Shown here: in pieces, positions 1 through 8,975 of the stretch | How the letters are laid out: each line of letters starts with the position of its first letter | Position numbering within the stretch: the stretch's first letter is position 1 | Source: Flavicella marina | Lineage (GTDB): Bacteria; Bacteroidota; Bacteroidia; Flavobacteriales; Flavobacteriaceae | DNA: 64,000 bases | Assembly: GCF_009193215.1 (NCBI RefSeq) | Contig: NZ_VYVA01000001.1 | Coordinates: forward strand, 682,001 to 746,000 | Direction: 5' to 3' | Position numbers and translations under genes: made by a program | Notes under the pieces: generated by a model | Databases searched by the model: none | Told to the model about the DNA's origin: nothing | The model's input: only the letters and a program-made list of their open reading frames with translations

Positions 1-1831
1 CAGTATTTTTATAATTATAATAAATAGGTACTTGCCCTACATTTTTCGGAAACGTCATAGGTAATTTTCCTGAGGGATTGTAATCGCCATACAAAACTTG
101 AGCAATTGCATTTCCACTTTGACTTCCTAACTGCCAAGCTTCAATTATTGAAGGCACATTTTTATCAGCCCAATTAATTGCCAATGGACGTCCATTCATC
201 AAAACTAAAACAATGTTTTTATTCACTTTATACACAGCTTCTAAAAGTTCTTGTTGTAAGCCTGGAAGTTTTAAATTACTTCTACTTCTAGCTTCACCTG
301 ATTGAAAGCCATGCTCACCTAAAACCATAATCACTACATCTTTATTCTTAGCCGCACGAACCGCTTCTTTAAATCCAGATTTATCTGAGGTATTCACCTG
401 AACTTCCTGAGTAAAAGTAGGATTACCCAGTGCCAGTTTTGGACCAGGGGCGAATGTTATATTGTTCTTTTCATATGATTTTAACCCTTCTAATACAGAA
501 ATAGCTGTTTTGTCTTCAGCTGCAATTCTCCAACTACCCAATGGACTTGTCTTATCATTCGCCAAATCACCAATTACAGCTATATTCAATCCTTCTTTCT
601 TTAGTGGTAATAACTGATTTTCATTTTTTAATAACACTATAGATTTCTTAGCTATATCTAAAGACGCTTTGTGTAATTCTTCACTACCTGTTACTTCTCG
701 CTCTCTATTTACATCACAATATTTATAAGGATTATCAAACAACCCTAATTCGAATTTTACTTTAAGTATTCTTCTTGCAGCGTCATTTACATAAGATTCT
801 TTTACTTTTCCTTCTTCTACCAATTCTTTCATATAGGTAACAAATGTATATGACTCCATATCCATATCAGAACCAGCGTTTACAGCCAACTCTGCAGCAT
901 GCTTGTCATCTTTCGCATATCCATGTGCTACCATTTCTCCAGCAGAATCCCAATCAGAAACAATAAAACCATCAAACCCCCATGCCCCTTTCAAAACCTC
1001 TCGTTGTAAAAATGCATTCCCGGTTGCAGGGATGCCATTCAACTCATTGAAAGAATTCATATAAGTTCTTACTCCTGCTTTTGTTGCCGCGATAAAAGGC
1101 GGAAAAATAATATTATACAAAGTACTCATCCCTACATCCACAGTATTATAATCTCTTCCTGCTTCAGCAAAACCATACCCAGCAAAATGTTTCGCACAAG
1201 CCACAATCGTAATAGCATCCGACAAGTCCTCTCCTTGAAAACCTTGAACTCTTGCTTTAGCAATCAAACTTCCCAAATAAGGATCTTCACCTGCTCCTTC
1301 CATTACTCTACCCCATCTCGCATCTCTTGATATATCAACCATTGGTGCAAATGTCCAATTGATACCAGCTGCTGAAGCTTCCAAAGCCGCATTTTTTGCA
1401 GAGTTTTTAATAGCATCTAAATCCCAACTCGCTGCTTCTGCTAACGGAATTGGAGTCAAAGTCTTGTATCCATGAATCACATCAAAACCTATAATCAAAG
1501 GGATTCCTAATCGTGTTTTTTCAACGGCAATTTTCTGTACTGCCTTCACGTTTTCGACACCTCGTACATTTAACATTGAACCCACCAAACCAGCTTCTAG
1601 ATGTTTGTACTTTAGTTGAGCAGCTCCCTTTTTTGGACTAGGACCTGTTACATTCCAAAAACCATTGTACTGATTCATCTGACCAATTTTTTCTTCGAGG
1701 GTCATCAAACGCAACACAGAGTCAACTTTAAAGTTTAATGAATCTGAAATTGGGTCTGGTACTGGATCTGTTTGACAACCGACAATTAACAGCATAAAAA
1801 ACACAATCACTAAGCGACATAGATTCATCAT
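1..1831 (-). CDS. GH3 beta-glucosidase (BglX-like), 3' end cut by window edge
   Basis: About 610 codons are present and the frame is still open at base 1; GH3 enzymes of this type are about 750 residues. The N terminus (a run of hydrophobic residues ending LIVGCQTD) is a lipoprotein signal, so the enzyme is probably a periplasmic or outer-membrane lipoprotein. The GH3 catalytic domain follows, with the motifs MTLEEKIGQM, GFDVIHGY, KHFAGYG and the nucleophile region VSDWDS (Asp about residue 293). The C-terminal alpha/beta sandwich begins near SIVLLKNE. GH3 enzymes of this group release glucose from the non-reducing ends of beta-gluco-oligosaccharides. Two adjacent in-frame ATGs (1831, 1828) can serve as start. 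It lies 82 bases downstream of the LuxE-like gene and may be cotranscribed with it. Family assignment is firm; substrate is inferred. Confidence 0.9.
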   Translation of the reverse strand, partial: MMNLCRLVIVFFMLLIVGCQTDPVPDPISDSLNFKVDSVLRLMTLEEKIGQMNQYNGFWNVTGPSPKKGAAQLKYKHLEAGLVGSMLNVRGVENVKAVQKIAVEKTRLGIPLIIGFDVIHGYKTLTPIPLAEAASWDLDAIKNSAKNAALEASAAGINWTFAPMVDISRDARWGRVMEGAGEDPYLGSLIAKARVQGFQGEDLSDAITIVACAKHFAGYGFAEAGRDYNTVDVGMSTLYNIIFPPFIAATKAGVRTYMNSFNELNGIPATGNAFLQREVLKGAWGFDGFIVSDWDSAGEMVAHGYAKDDKHAAELAVNAGSDMDMESYTFVTYMKELVEEGKVKESYVNDAARRILKVKFELGLFDNPYKYCDVNREREVTGSEELHKASLDIAKKSIVLLKNENQLLPLKKEGLNIAVIGDLANDKTSPLGSWRIAAEDKTAISVLEGLKSYEKNNITFAPGPKLALGNPTFTQEVQVNTSDKSGFKEAVRAAKNKDVVIMVLGEHGFQSGEARSRSNLKLPGLQQELLEAVYKVNKNIVLVLMNGRPLAINWADKNVPSIIEAWQLGSQSGNAIAQVLYGDYNPSGKLPMTFPKNVGQVPIYYNYKNT

Positions 1832-1913
1832 AACTCTATAGATTTTGAGATGTATTAAATTTAAGATAATTTTTACCTCAATCAAATTAATTATCAAAAA
1901 GGGGAAAAATTTA

Positions 1914-2909
1914 CTACGAAATCAACAAGTTACAACCTCTAATATCTGAGTTGTCAAATCGACCTAAAATTTCAAATGAATTGTTCGAATGAACTTTACC
2001 CAAATCTTGGGTTGCAATAAAGGAACAAGAATTTAAATTCGCCAAATCAATTACATTGATACCTCCTGTCTTCGGACTCGGCAATAGACTCAATGGATCT
2101 TCAGTATCTCTTATCAAAATTTTCATCCAAGGAGGACAATTAAAAACACCTTTCCCAATAGAATACGCTTGACTCAGCAATTCAGTCATTCCGTATTCAG
2201 AATGAATTTCTTGAACACCAAATCCGCGCTTTAAAACAGCGTGTAATTCTTCTCGAATCATTTCTTTACGCTTTCCTTTCATTCCACCGGTCTCCATTAC
2301 TATTGTGTCTTTCAATGAAAATTGATATTTCTCAATCAGATCAAGCAAAGCAAAAGAAACTCCTATTAACAAAGTTTTTTTCTTCTGAGCTTCTAGTTGC
2401 AATAAAACTCTTTGCAATTCATCCAGGTTGTCTAAATAAAAACCACTTTCTGGTTGATGCGATTTTTGTATCAAATCATCAACCATATAAATTAAAGAAG
2501 AACCTTCACGTTCTAAATAGGAAGGCAACAGTGCCAAAACAACAAGTTCTTCAACACCACCATAAAACTTTGAAAAAGCATTCAAATAACTCTTTTCATA
2601 CAAAGAAGCATCCGTTACATGATGCTTGCTTTGAGACATACCCGTTGTTCCACTGCTCAAAAAAGTTTGCTCTATGGGTTTATCCGAGGACAAAACTTTA
2701 TGACTTTTAAAAAATTGAATCGGTAAAAAAGGAATTCTTTGAATTCTATCAATGGCATCAATATCAACGTTTAAATAACCTAAATACGATTTGTATACCG
2801 GGTTATGCATTGCTTGATATCGAAACACTTTTAATGCAAGCGCATTAAACTCATCTTCATTATTAATAGCAAAAATACTGTGTTGTACCAACTCATTCAT
2901 AGAAGGCAA
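1914..2909 (-). CDS. LuxE-like acyl-activating enzyme
   Basis: A 331-residue protein resembling the LuxE / acyl-protein synthetase branch of the adenylate-forming enzymes. It shows an AMP-binding-type loop (SSGTTGMSQSKH, about residues 86-97) and the later motifs METGGMKG and HSEYGMTELLSQAY, which match motifs of this superfamily. LuxE activates a fatty acid with ATP and holds it as an acyl-enzyme. No LuxC, LuxD or luciferase gene lies nearby, so bioluminescence is not implied and the real acyl acceptor is unknown. No signal peptide is visible, so it is probably cytoplasmic. The gene sits 33 bases after the DUF5060 gene and 82 bases before GH3. A second Met at codon 4 could be the start. The family is fairly sure; the function is not known. 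Confidence 0.7.
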   Translation of the reverse strand: MPSMNELVQHSIFAINNEDEFNALALKVFRYQAMHNPVYKSYLGYLNVDIDAIDRIQRIPFLPIQFFKSHKVLSSDKPIEQTFLSSGTTGMSQSKHHVTDASLYEKSYLNAFSKFYGGVEELVVLALLPSYLEREGSSLIYMVDDLIQKSHQPESGFYLDNLDELQRVLLQLEAQKKKTLLIGVSFALLDLIEKYQFSLKDTIVMETGGMKGKRKEMIREELHAVLKRGFGVQEIHSEYGMTELLSQAYSIGKGVFNCPPWMKILIRDTEDPLSLLPSPKTGGINVIDLANLNSCSFIATQDLGKVHSNNSFEILGRFDNSDIRGCNLLIS

Positions 2910-2942
2910 AAATACTGTAATTTTATAGATTTACCTTGCTAT

Positions 2943-5225
2943 TTATTCTTCAAGTGATTTCTCATAAAATGGATTCAACACCAACGATTCCCAACGACCT
3001 CTAGACCATGCTGTCTCATCTTTTTCTGGAATTTTACCGTTAGTAACTGCCCGAGAAGACACTTCAATGACATCATTTTCTTCAAGATAAATCAATCCAA
3101 TCTCAGTGTTCAATCTTTCAAAAGATTTCTCCGTTTCTTCGTTCTTTACCTTTCCTACCACACTTCCATTGACTTTGATGACATAGTCAGATTCTCCATC
3201 ATTTTCAGTTATCGTATTCAATTGAAGTTGATAGACACCTGAAGCTCCCTTAAACTTTAATCTAGCTGCTGCATATTCGTTTCTGTATTTTTTATTTGCT
3301 GCATTGATCGCCAGAGCTTTACTCCCTTTATCTACATAATAAACAACTTTATCGCTTTGTTGAATAGAAAAGTCAGACATCGCTTTGAACTCCAGCAACG
3401 CTAACTTCTTGGCAACAACTGGCTGCACCTTTTTCGTATTGGTCAGTATCGCTACCCAATCTTTTTCCTTTGAAGGAGGCATTCCGATAGATACTTTTTT
3501 ACCCCCATAGACTCTTCTCACAGATCCTTTTTGGAGTTTCCCTCCGGTACGCGGGTTGTACCATCTTACATCAAACTTCCCTGTTACGCCCCATAAATCA
3601 ATATTCGTTTCAACAACTTCTGATAGATAAACTGCATAAACACTGCCATTCTTAGCGAAAACAAAATCATGTTCATTATCTGTTAATCCATCTGCAGATT
3701 TCATTTCATGAAACGGTAAATATTTTTGAAAAAAATCAAGCGCAATATCTGTTTGATTCCATAATATATCTCGAGACCTCCAATCTTCACATTTCAAATC
3801 ATTGTGTGCATATTTATAACCAAAATACCATTCAACTCCAGCACCACCAGCCATTAAATTTGACCATAAAACTTCTGTTCTAATTTCGTTATGTTCTGGA
3901 TCTACAGCATCTGGAAGCGCACCTTTGTCGGCCGGACCAATTTCATCTTGACAAGCAATCCAACGTTTACCTGCTATCGTTGATTTTGAAATCCATTTTT
4001 TTGTGATTTCATGGATATCTTTCGGGTGATGTGTTTGAAACGAAGGACCATCTAAATCTGGATTTCCTAACATTGGCTCTAAAAACAAGTCTTGTGCTTT
4101 TGGATTTGCATGTGTATGCAATACAACAAATCCTTTATAAGGGTCGTGCGATTTGATGTATTTTGCCATCGCCTCTCTATCTTTATCTGTTTGACCTTTG
4201 GGAGTCCAGTGTAAAGGACCATTTTCTTCTCCCAAGTTCCATGTAACTCCTAAATGATGTGAAAAACGCGCAATTAACTCTCTATAATACAACTTGCGTT
4301 GTGTTTTTAATTCACCGATATCCAACAACAATTCGTTTTCGGTTTCTTGTGTTATGATATGCAACATCAAACCAAGTGAATCCATATGATCAAAAACAAT
4401 TTCCCATTGATCTAATTTACTACAATCAAAACGGTAGCGCTCATTTACATCAATCCAAGGCCATACGTCCTTACCATCTCCTTGAACATTCATTGTTAAG
4501 AAGTAAACAGAATTCATTTTTTTTGAATGCAAATAGTTCAAAGCACCAATAATACTTTTTCCTTTGCCATTTTGCCAAGTAGGATTTCCACTTTTCCAAT
4601 CTTGTATATGAGCTTCGTATTTATGTGATGGAGGCGTTTGATCGAACTCAAAATACCCTAAAAAACTCTCGGGACTATCTGCCCCTCCTTTTATAAAGTA
4701 ATCTTTCGTTTCTTGAAATTGTAAGTACCCTTTTTCTGTATACGACAACCTTCCTTTTGCTCGAAAATCTGCCCCTTTTTTATTTGATTTTTCAATCTTA
4801 AATGTTCCCGAAACACCATCAAAATCGACAGGCGCTCCTGCATCATTTTTATCACTCACAGCAATTGCTTTTCCCTTGCGAAAAGAAACTGTATAAGACC
4901 ATTCCCCAATAGCATCAGGACAAAATCGAACTTTCCATATTTTTCCCGATTCAGCACTGGTTTCAGCAGCATTTCCATCAGCAGCGTAAAATCCAGGAAC
5001 TTTATATTGCTTACTCCCATTTGTAAAAGTTACATTCAATCGATAATCTAAAAACGGATTCGTCTTACCATACTCTGACAAGTCTTCACCTTCAAAATTC
5101 AGTGTTATTTTGTGCCATTTTTTCAACTCACCATCTATTCGTACAATTTTATTTTGTGCGAAAACTATTGGAATCATCAACAGAGAAATCAGAATCGTTG
5201 TAAAAGTATTTTTTATGGTATTCAT
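2943..5225 (-). CDS. DUF5060-containing putative secreted glycoside hydrolase
   Basis: A 760-residue protein starting at the ATG at 5225. A longer reading frame to 5300 exists but runs into the thioredoxin terminator, so I reject it. Residues 1-24 form a signal peptide (ending VFAQ). A beta-sandwich of the DUF5060 type follows (about 25-150), then a TIM-barrel-like region. Two acidic motifs fit clan GH-A catalytic positions: LGEENGP (Glu334) and QDEIGP (Glu428); this is inference. A small beta domain (about 520-620) resembles the collagen-binding-like domain often found after such barrels, and the C terminus is another beta region. Related proteins are found in marine polysaccharide loci, but I cannot give a CAZy family or substrate. 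It probably leads an operon with the LuxE-like and GH3 genes. Confidence 0.7.
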   Translation of the reverse strand: MNTIKNTFTTILISLLMIPIVFAQNKIVRIDGELKKWHKITLNFEGEDLSEYGKTNPFLDYRLNVTFTNGSKQYKVPGFYAADGNAAETSAESGKIWKVRFCPDAIGEWSYTVSFRKGKAIAVSDKNDAGAPVDFDGVSGTFKIEKSNKKGADFRAKGRLSYTEKGYLQFQETKDYFIKGGADSPESFLGYFEFDQTPPSHKYEAHIQDWKSGNPTWQNGKGKSIIGALNYLHSKKMNSVYFLTMNVQGDGKDVWPWIDVNERYRFDCSKLDQWEIVFDHMDSLGLMLHIITQETENELLLDIGELKTQRKLYYRELIARFSHHLGVTWNLGEENGPLHWTPKGQTDKDREAMAKYIKSHDPYKGFVVLHTHANPKAQDLFLEPMLGNPDLDGPSFQTHHPKDIHEITKKWISKSTIAGKRWIACQDEIGPADKGALPDAVDPEHNEIRTEVLWSNLMAGGAGVEWYFGYKYAHNDLKCEDWRSRDILWNQTDIALDFFQKYLPFHEMKSADGLTDNEHDFVFAKNGSVYAVYLSEVVETNIDLWGVTGKFDVRWYNPRTGGKLQKGSVRRVYGGKKVSIGMPPSKEKDWVAILTNTKKVQPVVAKKLALLEFKAMSDFSIQQSDKVVYYVDKGSKALAINAANKKYRNEYAAARLKFKGASGVYQLQLNTITENDGESDYVIKVNGSVVGKVKNEETEKSFERLNTEIGLIYLEENDVIEVSSRAVTNGKIPEKDETAWSRGRWESLVLNPFYEKSLEE

Positions 5226-5292
5226 AGTATATTGTTTAGTGCTTGCAAAATAGCAAACACAAATATCAATGAGTATAACATATAACAAAAAA

Positions 5293-5315
5293 AAGAGCAC
5301 AAATGTTGTGCTCTT
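5293..5315 (-). terminator. Rho-independent terminator after thioredoxin
   Basis: A perfect 10-bp inverted repeat (AAGAGCACAA / TTGTGCTCTT) with a 3-base loop, followed on the minus strand by a run of T. It lies 26 bases past the thioredoxin stop and isolates that gene from the DUF5060 gene, which must therefore have its own promoter between about 5226 and 5290. Confidence 0.85.
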
Positions 5316-5340
5316 AACTTATTTTATTTAAAAAACATTT

Positions 5341-5700
5341 TTATTTATCGACTCCTAAAACGTCACCAATAATTCTTTCTAACTCTTGCTTTGGCAAGGC
5401 TCCTTGCGCCATTTGAGGTTGTCCTTCTGAAGGTACAAATAACATAGAAGGAATACTTCTAATACCAAACGCACCTGATAATTCTTGCTCAGCTTCGGTA
5501 TCTACTTTATAAATATTTATTTTTCCTTTGTACTCTTCACTCAATGTTTCTAAAACAGGAGCTAAAGACTTACACGGTCCACACCAATCAGCATAAAAAT
5601 CTATAATACATGGTATCTCTCCTTCAAATTTCCAATCTTTATTTTCTTCATAATTGAATACTTTTTCAAAAAAAGTATCCTTTGTCAACAATTCAGTCAT
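5341..5700 (-). CDS. trxA: Thioredoxin
   Basis: A 119-residue single-domain thioredoxin with the active site WCGPC (Cys40 and Cys43) and the conserved cis-proline segment IRSIPSML. There is no signal peptide, so it acts in the cytoplasm as a dithiol reductant kept reduced by thioredoxin reductase. Length is normal for the family (about 105-120). It is a single-gene unit bounded by its own promoter (-7 element at 5729-5736) and the terminator at 5293-5315. Several thioredoxin paralogues are usual in this group, so the symbol trxA is by family rather than proven orthology. Confidence 0.93.
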   Translation of the reverse strand: MTELLTKDTFFEKVFNYEENKDWKFEGEIPCIIDFYADWCGPCKSLAPVLETLSEEYKGKINIYKVDTEAEQELSGAFGIRSIPSMLFVPSEGQPQMAQGALPKQELERIIGDVLGVDK

Positions 5701-5728
5701 AATATTCTATATTTTTTTATCTGAGTCG

Positions 5729-5736
5729 CAAATTTA
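5729..5736 (-). promoter_or_regulatory. Flavobacterial -7 element for thioredoxin gene
   Basis: On the minus strand TAAATTTG matches the Bacteroidota -7 consensus TAnnTTTG. A TTTG (-33-like, plus-strand 5755-5758) lies 18 bases upstream. The element is 28 bases before the ATG at 5700. Confidence 0.55.
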
Positions 5737-5782
5737 TGCGAATCTTACAGCCTACAAATATGATAAATATCATTCAATGACG

Positions 5783-5790
5783 TATCTTTG
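5783..5790 (+). promoter_or_regulatory. Flavobacterial -7 element for mqo
   Basis: TATCTTTG matches TAnnTTTG exactly, 32 bases before the mqo ATG. No clear TTTG was found at -33. It stands back to back with the thioredoxin promoter in a 122-base divergent region. Confidence 0.55.
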
Positions 5791-5822
5791 CAGCCATTAA
5801 ATAATCCTATTAAGACCTAAAC

Positions 5823-7172
5823 ATGTCTAAAACAATAAAACATTCTGATTTTGTATTGATTGGAGGAGGAATTATGAGTGCCACTTTGGCAATTATGTTA
5901 TTCGAAAAATTTCCAGGGAAAAAAATTACCGTCATTGAAAAACTTCCTAAAATGGCAGAAGAAAGCTCTGAAGCCTGGAATAATGCTGGTACTGGACATG
6001 CTGGAAATTGCGAATTAAATTACACTCCAGAAAAAAATGGTGAAGTTGATACAAGCAAAGCAGTAAAAACAGCAAAGCAATTTGAAGAAACTTTTGAATT
6101 TTGGAAAGAATGTGCTGATAAAGGTTATTTACACAACATAAAAAAATGTATTTCTCAAGTACCTCATATTAGTTTTGTAGAAGGTAAAAAGAACAGTGCT
6201 TATTTAGAAAAAAGATACAACGCTTTAAAAGAAATTTCGCACTTCAAAGAAATGATCTTCAGTAAAGACTATGAAGAAATAGAGAAATGGCTTCCTTTGA
6301 TGATGCAAGGAAGAAATAAAAAGCAACATGTTGCTGCAACATACGTCGAAGAGGGATATGATGTAAATTTTGGAGAAATTGCAGAACAACTTTTTAGGTT
6401 TCTTTCAAAACAAGACAATGTTGAATTGTTGAACAGAAGTAACGTATACAATCTTCAAAAAACGAAAAACAAACGCTGGTTATTAACTATCAAAGGACAA
6501 AGCGTTGGTAAACACTGGAAATTAGTTTCTAACTATGTTTTCATCGGAGCTGGAGGAGGTGCCCTTTCTTTATTAGAAAAATCTGGAATTAAAGAAGCTA
6601 GAGGTTATGGTGGATTCCCTATCAGTGGATTGTGGTTACGTTGTACAAATCCAGAGATAATTGAACAACACCATGCCAAGGTTTATGGAAAAGCAAAAAA
6701 AGGTTCTCCACCTATGTCTGTTCCACATATGGATACAAGAATGATCAACGGTAGAAAAGAATTATTATTCGGACCTTATGCTGGATTCACAACAAAATTC
6801 TTGAAACACGGATCGATGTTTGACTTGCCAAAATCTGTTGAGTTTGACAATATCATGAGTTTGTTAGGAGCGGGATATAAAAACCTTCCTTTGGTATCGT
6901 ACTTAATCAAACAAGTAAGTTTGAATTTCAAAGACAGAATGGAAATGTTGCGTGAATTTTATCCTGAAGCGAACGACGACGACTGGAAATTGGTTGTAGC
7001 TGGTCAAAGAGTTCAAATTATCAAAAGAGATAAAAAAGGATTTGGAAAACTAGAATTCGGTACAGAAATTATCATTTCAAAAGATAAAACAATTGGAGCT
7101 TTATTGGGTGCTTCACCAGGAGCTTCAACATCTTACTCAGTTATGAAAAAAGTTATTGAAAAGTGTTTTTAG
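5823..7172 (+). CDS. mqo: Malate:quinone oxidoreductase
   Basis: A 449-residue FAD enzyme that oxidises malate to oxaloacetate and passes electrons to quinone, replacing or supplementing soluble malate dehydrogenase in the TCA cycle. It acts as a peripheral protein on the inner face of the cytoplasmic membrane. The N terminus has the dinucleotide-binding motif GGGIMSA (residues 14-20), followed by the Mqo signature around EAWNNAGTGHAGNCELNYTP. The C terminus keeps GTEIIISKDKTIGALLGASPG, typical of the family. It is somewhat shorter than the common 490-550 residues but has no frame break. The start is supported by a -7 element 32 bases upstream, and the gene ends at a strong two-way terminator. 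Confidence 0.93.
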   Translation: MSKTIKHSDFVLIGGGIMSATLAIMLFEKFPGKKITVIEKLPKMAEESSEAWNNAGTGHAGNCELNYTPEKNGEVDTSKAVKTAKQFEETFEFWKECADKGYLHNIKKCISQVPHISFVEGKKNSAYLEKRYNALKEISHFKEMIFSKDYEEIEKWLPLMMQGRNKKQHVAATYVEEGYDVNFGEIAEQLFRFLSKQDNVELLNRSNVYNLQKTKNKRWLLTIKGQSVGKHWKLVSNYVFIGAGGGALSLLEKSGIKEARGYGGFPISGLWLRCTNPEIIEQHHAKVYGKAKKGSPPMSVPHMDTRMINGRKELLFGPYAGFTTKFLKHGSMFDLPKSVEFDNIMSLLGAGYKNLPLVSYLIKQVSLNFKDRMEMLREFYPEANDDDWKLVVAGQRVQIIKRDKKGFGKLEFGTEIIISKDKTIGALLGASPGASTSYSVMKKVIEKCF

Positions 7173-7190
7173 CATTTTAATGACCAAAAT

Positions 7191-7227
7191 AAAAAAATAC
7201 CCTAAACGACGTTTAGGGTATTTTTTT
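7191..7227. terminator. Bidirectional terminator between mqo and GreA-like gene
   Basis: A perfect 17-bp stem with a 3-base loop (GAC): A-tract, then TACCCTAAAC, then GTTTAGGGTA, then a T-tract. The A and T tracts flank both sides, so it can stop transcripts from either direction. Its last base is the first base of the stop codon of the convergent minus-strand gene. Confidence 0.92.
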
Positions 7228-7685
7228 TACAATATTTCTTTGATCGTCAATTGATTTCCTTGAAAAGTAAAACTATCGTTTATTGCTTTTCCTAACAACT
7301 GTTTCCCGATAGGTGAATTTGCTGAAACACAAAAATACTCAGATGTATCAACAAGTACTTTACCAATACTGATCCCTATAAAATAGTTGATCGTATCTGT
7401 TCGAATAACGGCTCCTAAAGAACCTAAACTATTTTGTTTTGTGGCATCAATTTTTTCTACCACAAGCTTCATTTGATCAACTTGATGTAACTGCTGACCT
7501 GCTTTTTCCATTTCAAGTTGTAGCATTGCCCTTCCGGTCTCATGCTTATCGCCAGCAGAACTTTTAGATTCAGACACTAACGATTCTTTATTGAGTGCTA
7601 TTGACCTTTCAATTGTATTTAATTTATTCGTCACAAAATCTGCACAAACAGATTTTAAAGCTTCTTTTAATTTTATTGACTTCAT
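7227..7685 (-). CDS. GreA/GreB-like protein (often mislabelled 3-oxoacyl-ACP synthase)
   Basis: A 152-residue protein with the layout of a transcript-cleavage factor of the GreA family. An N-terminal helical hairpin (about 1-75) carries the motif SSAGDKHETGRAMLQLE, and a C-terminal FKBP-like domain carries GSLGAVIRT, ISIGKVLVD and SPIGKQLLGK. True GreA (about 158 residues) binds the RNA polymerase secondary channel and rescues backtracked complexes. Similar flavobacterial proteins are frequently named 3-oxoacyl-ACP synthase in databases; nothing here resembles a thiolase-fold enzyme. Its start codon overlaps the dinB stop by one base (TAATG), indicating translational coupling. It may be a GreA relative with a changed role. 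Confidence 0.7.
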   Translation of the reverse strand: MKSIKLKEALKSVCADFVTNKLNTIERSIALNKESLVSESKSSAGDKHETGRAMLQLEMEKAGQQLHQVDQMKLVVEKIDATKQNSLGSLGAVIRTDTINYFIGISIGKVLVDTSEYFCVSANSPIGKQLLGKAINDSFTFQGNQLTIKEIL

Positions 7686-8791
7686 TAAAATTCTAATTTC
7701 AATTGAACATTCATTACAGCTTCTTTCTTTTTAGTTTGCGTATTTAAATTTGTAACTGAAATACCCAACAGTCGAACCGAATTTTTCATGACATCTTGAA
7801 ACAATAATTCTTCAACAGTATCCAACAAAACCTCTTGAGATTTTACATAATAAGGTAATGTTTTACTTCGTGTCTGTTGTGTAAAGTCTGAATATTTTAT
7901 TTTTAACGTAACTGTTTTACCTGCTACTTTAGACTTCATCAATCTGGATTCTAATTCTTTAGAAATTTTCTCTAATTTTTCTAACATATATACTTCTGAG
8001 GTTAAATTCTCTCGAAAAGTATGTTCAGCTGCTACAGACTTTCTAATTCTATTGGGGGTCACTTTACTTCGATGAATACCTCTTACTATTTGATAATAGT
8101 ATGCACCTGATTTATTAAAGTGCTCGGTTAAAAACTCCTCAGATTTTAACTTTAAATCTTTCCCTGTATAAATACCCAATTTAAACATTTTCAAACGAGT
8201 CACTTTACCTATACCATAAAACTTTTCAATAGGTAAAGCTTCCAAAAAAGACAATACTTCTTCCTGCGGAATGGTCTTCTGACCATTAGGTTTGTTAATA
8301 TCTGAAGCTATCTTTGCGATAAACTTATTCACCGATATGCCAGCAGAAGCTCGCAAACCTGTTTTATCAAAAATCTTATTCCTAATTTCTTCCGCAATTA
8401 AAGTCGCTGAAGGATTATTTTTTTTATTTATGGTAACATCGAGATAAGCTTCATCTAATGACAAGGGTTCAACCAAATCTGTATACTCAAAAAATACTTT
8501 CCTAATTTTTTGAGAAATCTCTTTATACCTATCAAATCGTGCAGGTACAAAAATCAATTCAGGACATAATTTTCTTGCCAACACTCCAGACATTGCCGAT
8601 CGAACACCAAATATTCTGGCCTCATAGCTAGCTGCAGAAATCACCCCTCTCTTTTCACCTCCACTCACGGCAATGGGTTTGTTTTGCAAATCAGGATTAT
8701 CTAATTGTTCTACTGAAGCAAAAAAGGCATCCATATCTACATGGATAATTTTCCTGAAAGTATTAAGTTCTGATTTATTTTCTGACTCCAT
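7685..8791 (-). CDS. dinB: DNA polymerase IV (Y-family)
   Basis: A 368-residue translesion DNA polymerase. The catalytic motifs are intact: HVDMDAFFASVEQ (about residues 17-29) and SLDEAYLDVT (about 109-118), which supply the metal-binding acids. The helix-hairpin-helix region (FYGIGKVTRLKMFKLGI) and the little-finger domain follow. A beta-clamp-binding peptide cannot be placed with confidence at the C terminus. Length is usual (350-370). A minus-strand TACATTTG element ends only 8 bases before the ATG, which would give a very short leader. It is cotranscribed with the GreA-like gene. Confidence 0.95.
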   Translation of the reverse strand: MESENKSELNTFRKIIHVDMDAFFASVEQLDNPDLQNKPIAVSGGEKRGVISAASYEARIFGVRSAMSGVLARKLCPELIFVPARFDRYKEISQKIRKVFFEYTDLVEPLSLDEAYLDVTINKKNNPSATLIAEEIRNKIFDKTGLRASAGISVNKFIAKIASDINKPNGQKTIPQEEVLSFLEALPIEKFYGIGKVTRLKMFKLGIYTGKDLKLKSEEFLTEHFNKSGAYYYQIVRGIHRSKVTPNRIRKSVAAEHTFRENLTSEVYMLEKLEKISKELESRLMKSKVAGKTVTLKIKYSDFTQQTRSKTLPYYVKSQEVLLDTVEELLFQDVMKNSVRLLGISVTNLNTQTKKKEAVMNVQLKLEF

Positions 8792-8798
8792 GCTTTAA

Positions 8799-8806
8799 CA
8801 AATGTA
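8799..8806 (-). promoter_or_regulatory. Possible -7 element for dinB
   Basis: TACATTTG on the minus strand matches TAnnTTTG but ends 8 bases before the ATG, so the transcript would be almost leaderless. No -33 element was seen. Confidence 0.3.
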
Positions 8807-8975
8807 AGAAACACGAAGAAACTGAAGTGATAAAAATAAAAAATCAAGACCTAATTTCACCCAAATAACTTAACACAAACACTACATATTGACAAAATCA
8901 AAATACGTTCTATATTTTTTTTGTAAATTTAAATCAACCACACATACCAATTTCACTAAACTTATCCATCATTTT

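Noticed and set aside
1914-2909. Bioluminescence (lux) gene
   Set aside because: Only a LuxE-like enzyme is present; no luciferase or reductase genes are near and the superfamily has other roles.
7227-7685. 3-oxoacyl-ACP synthase
   Set aside because: The common database name has no support in the sequence, which has a GreA-type hairpin and FKBP-like end and no thiolase motifs.
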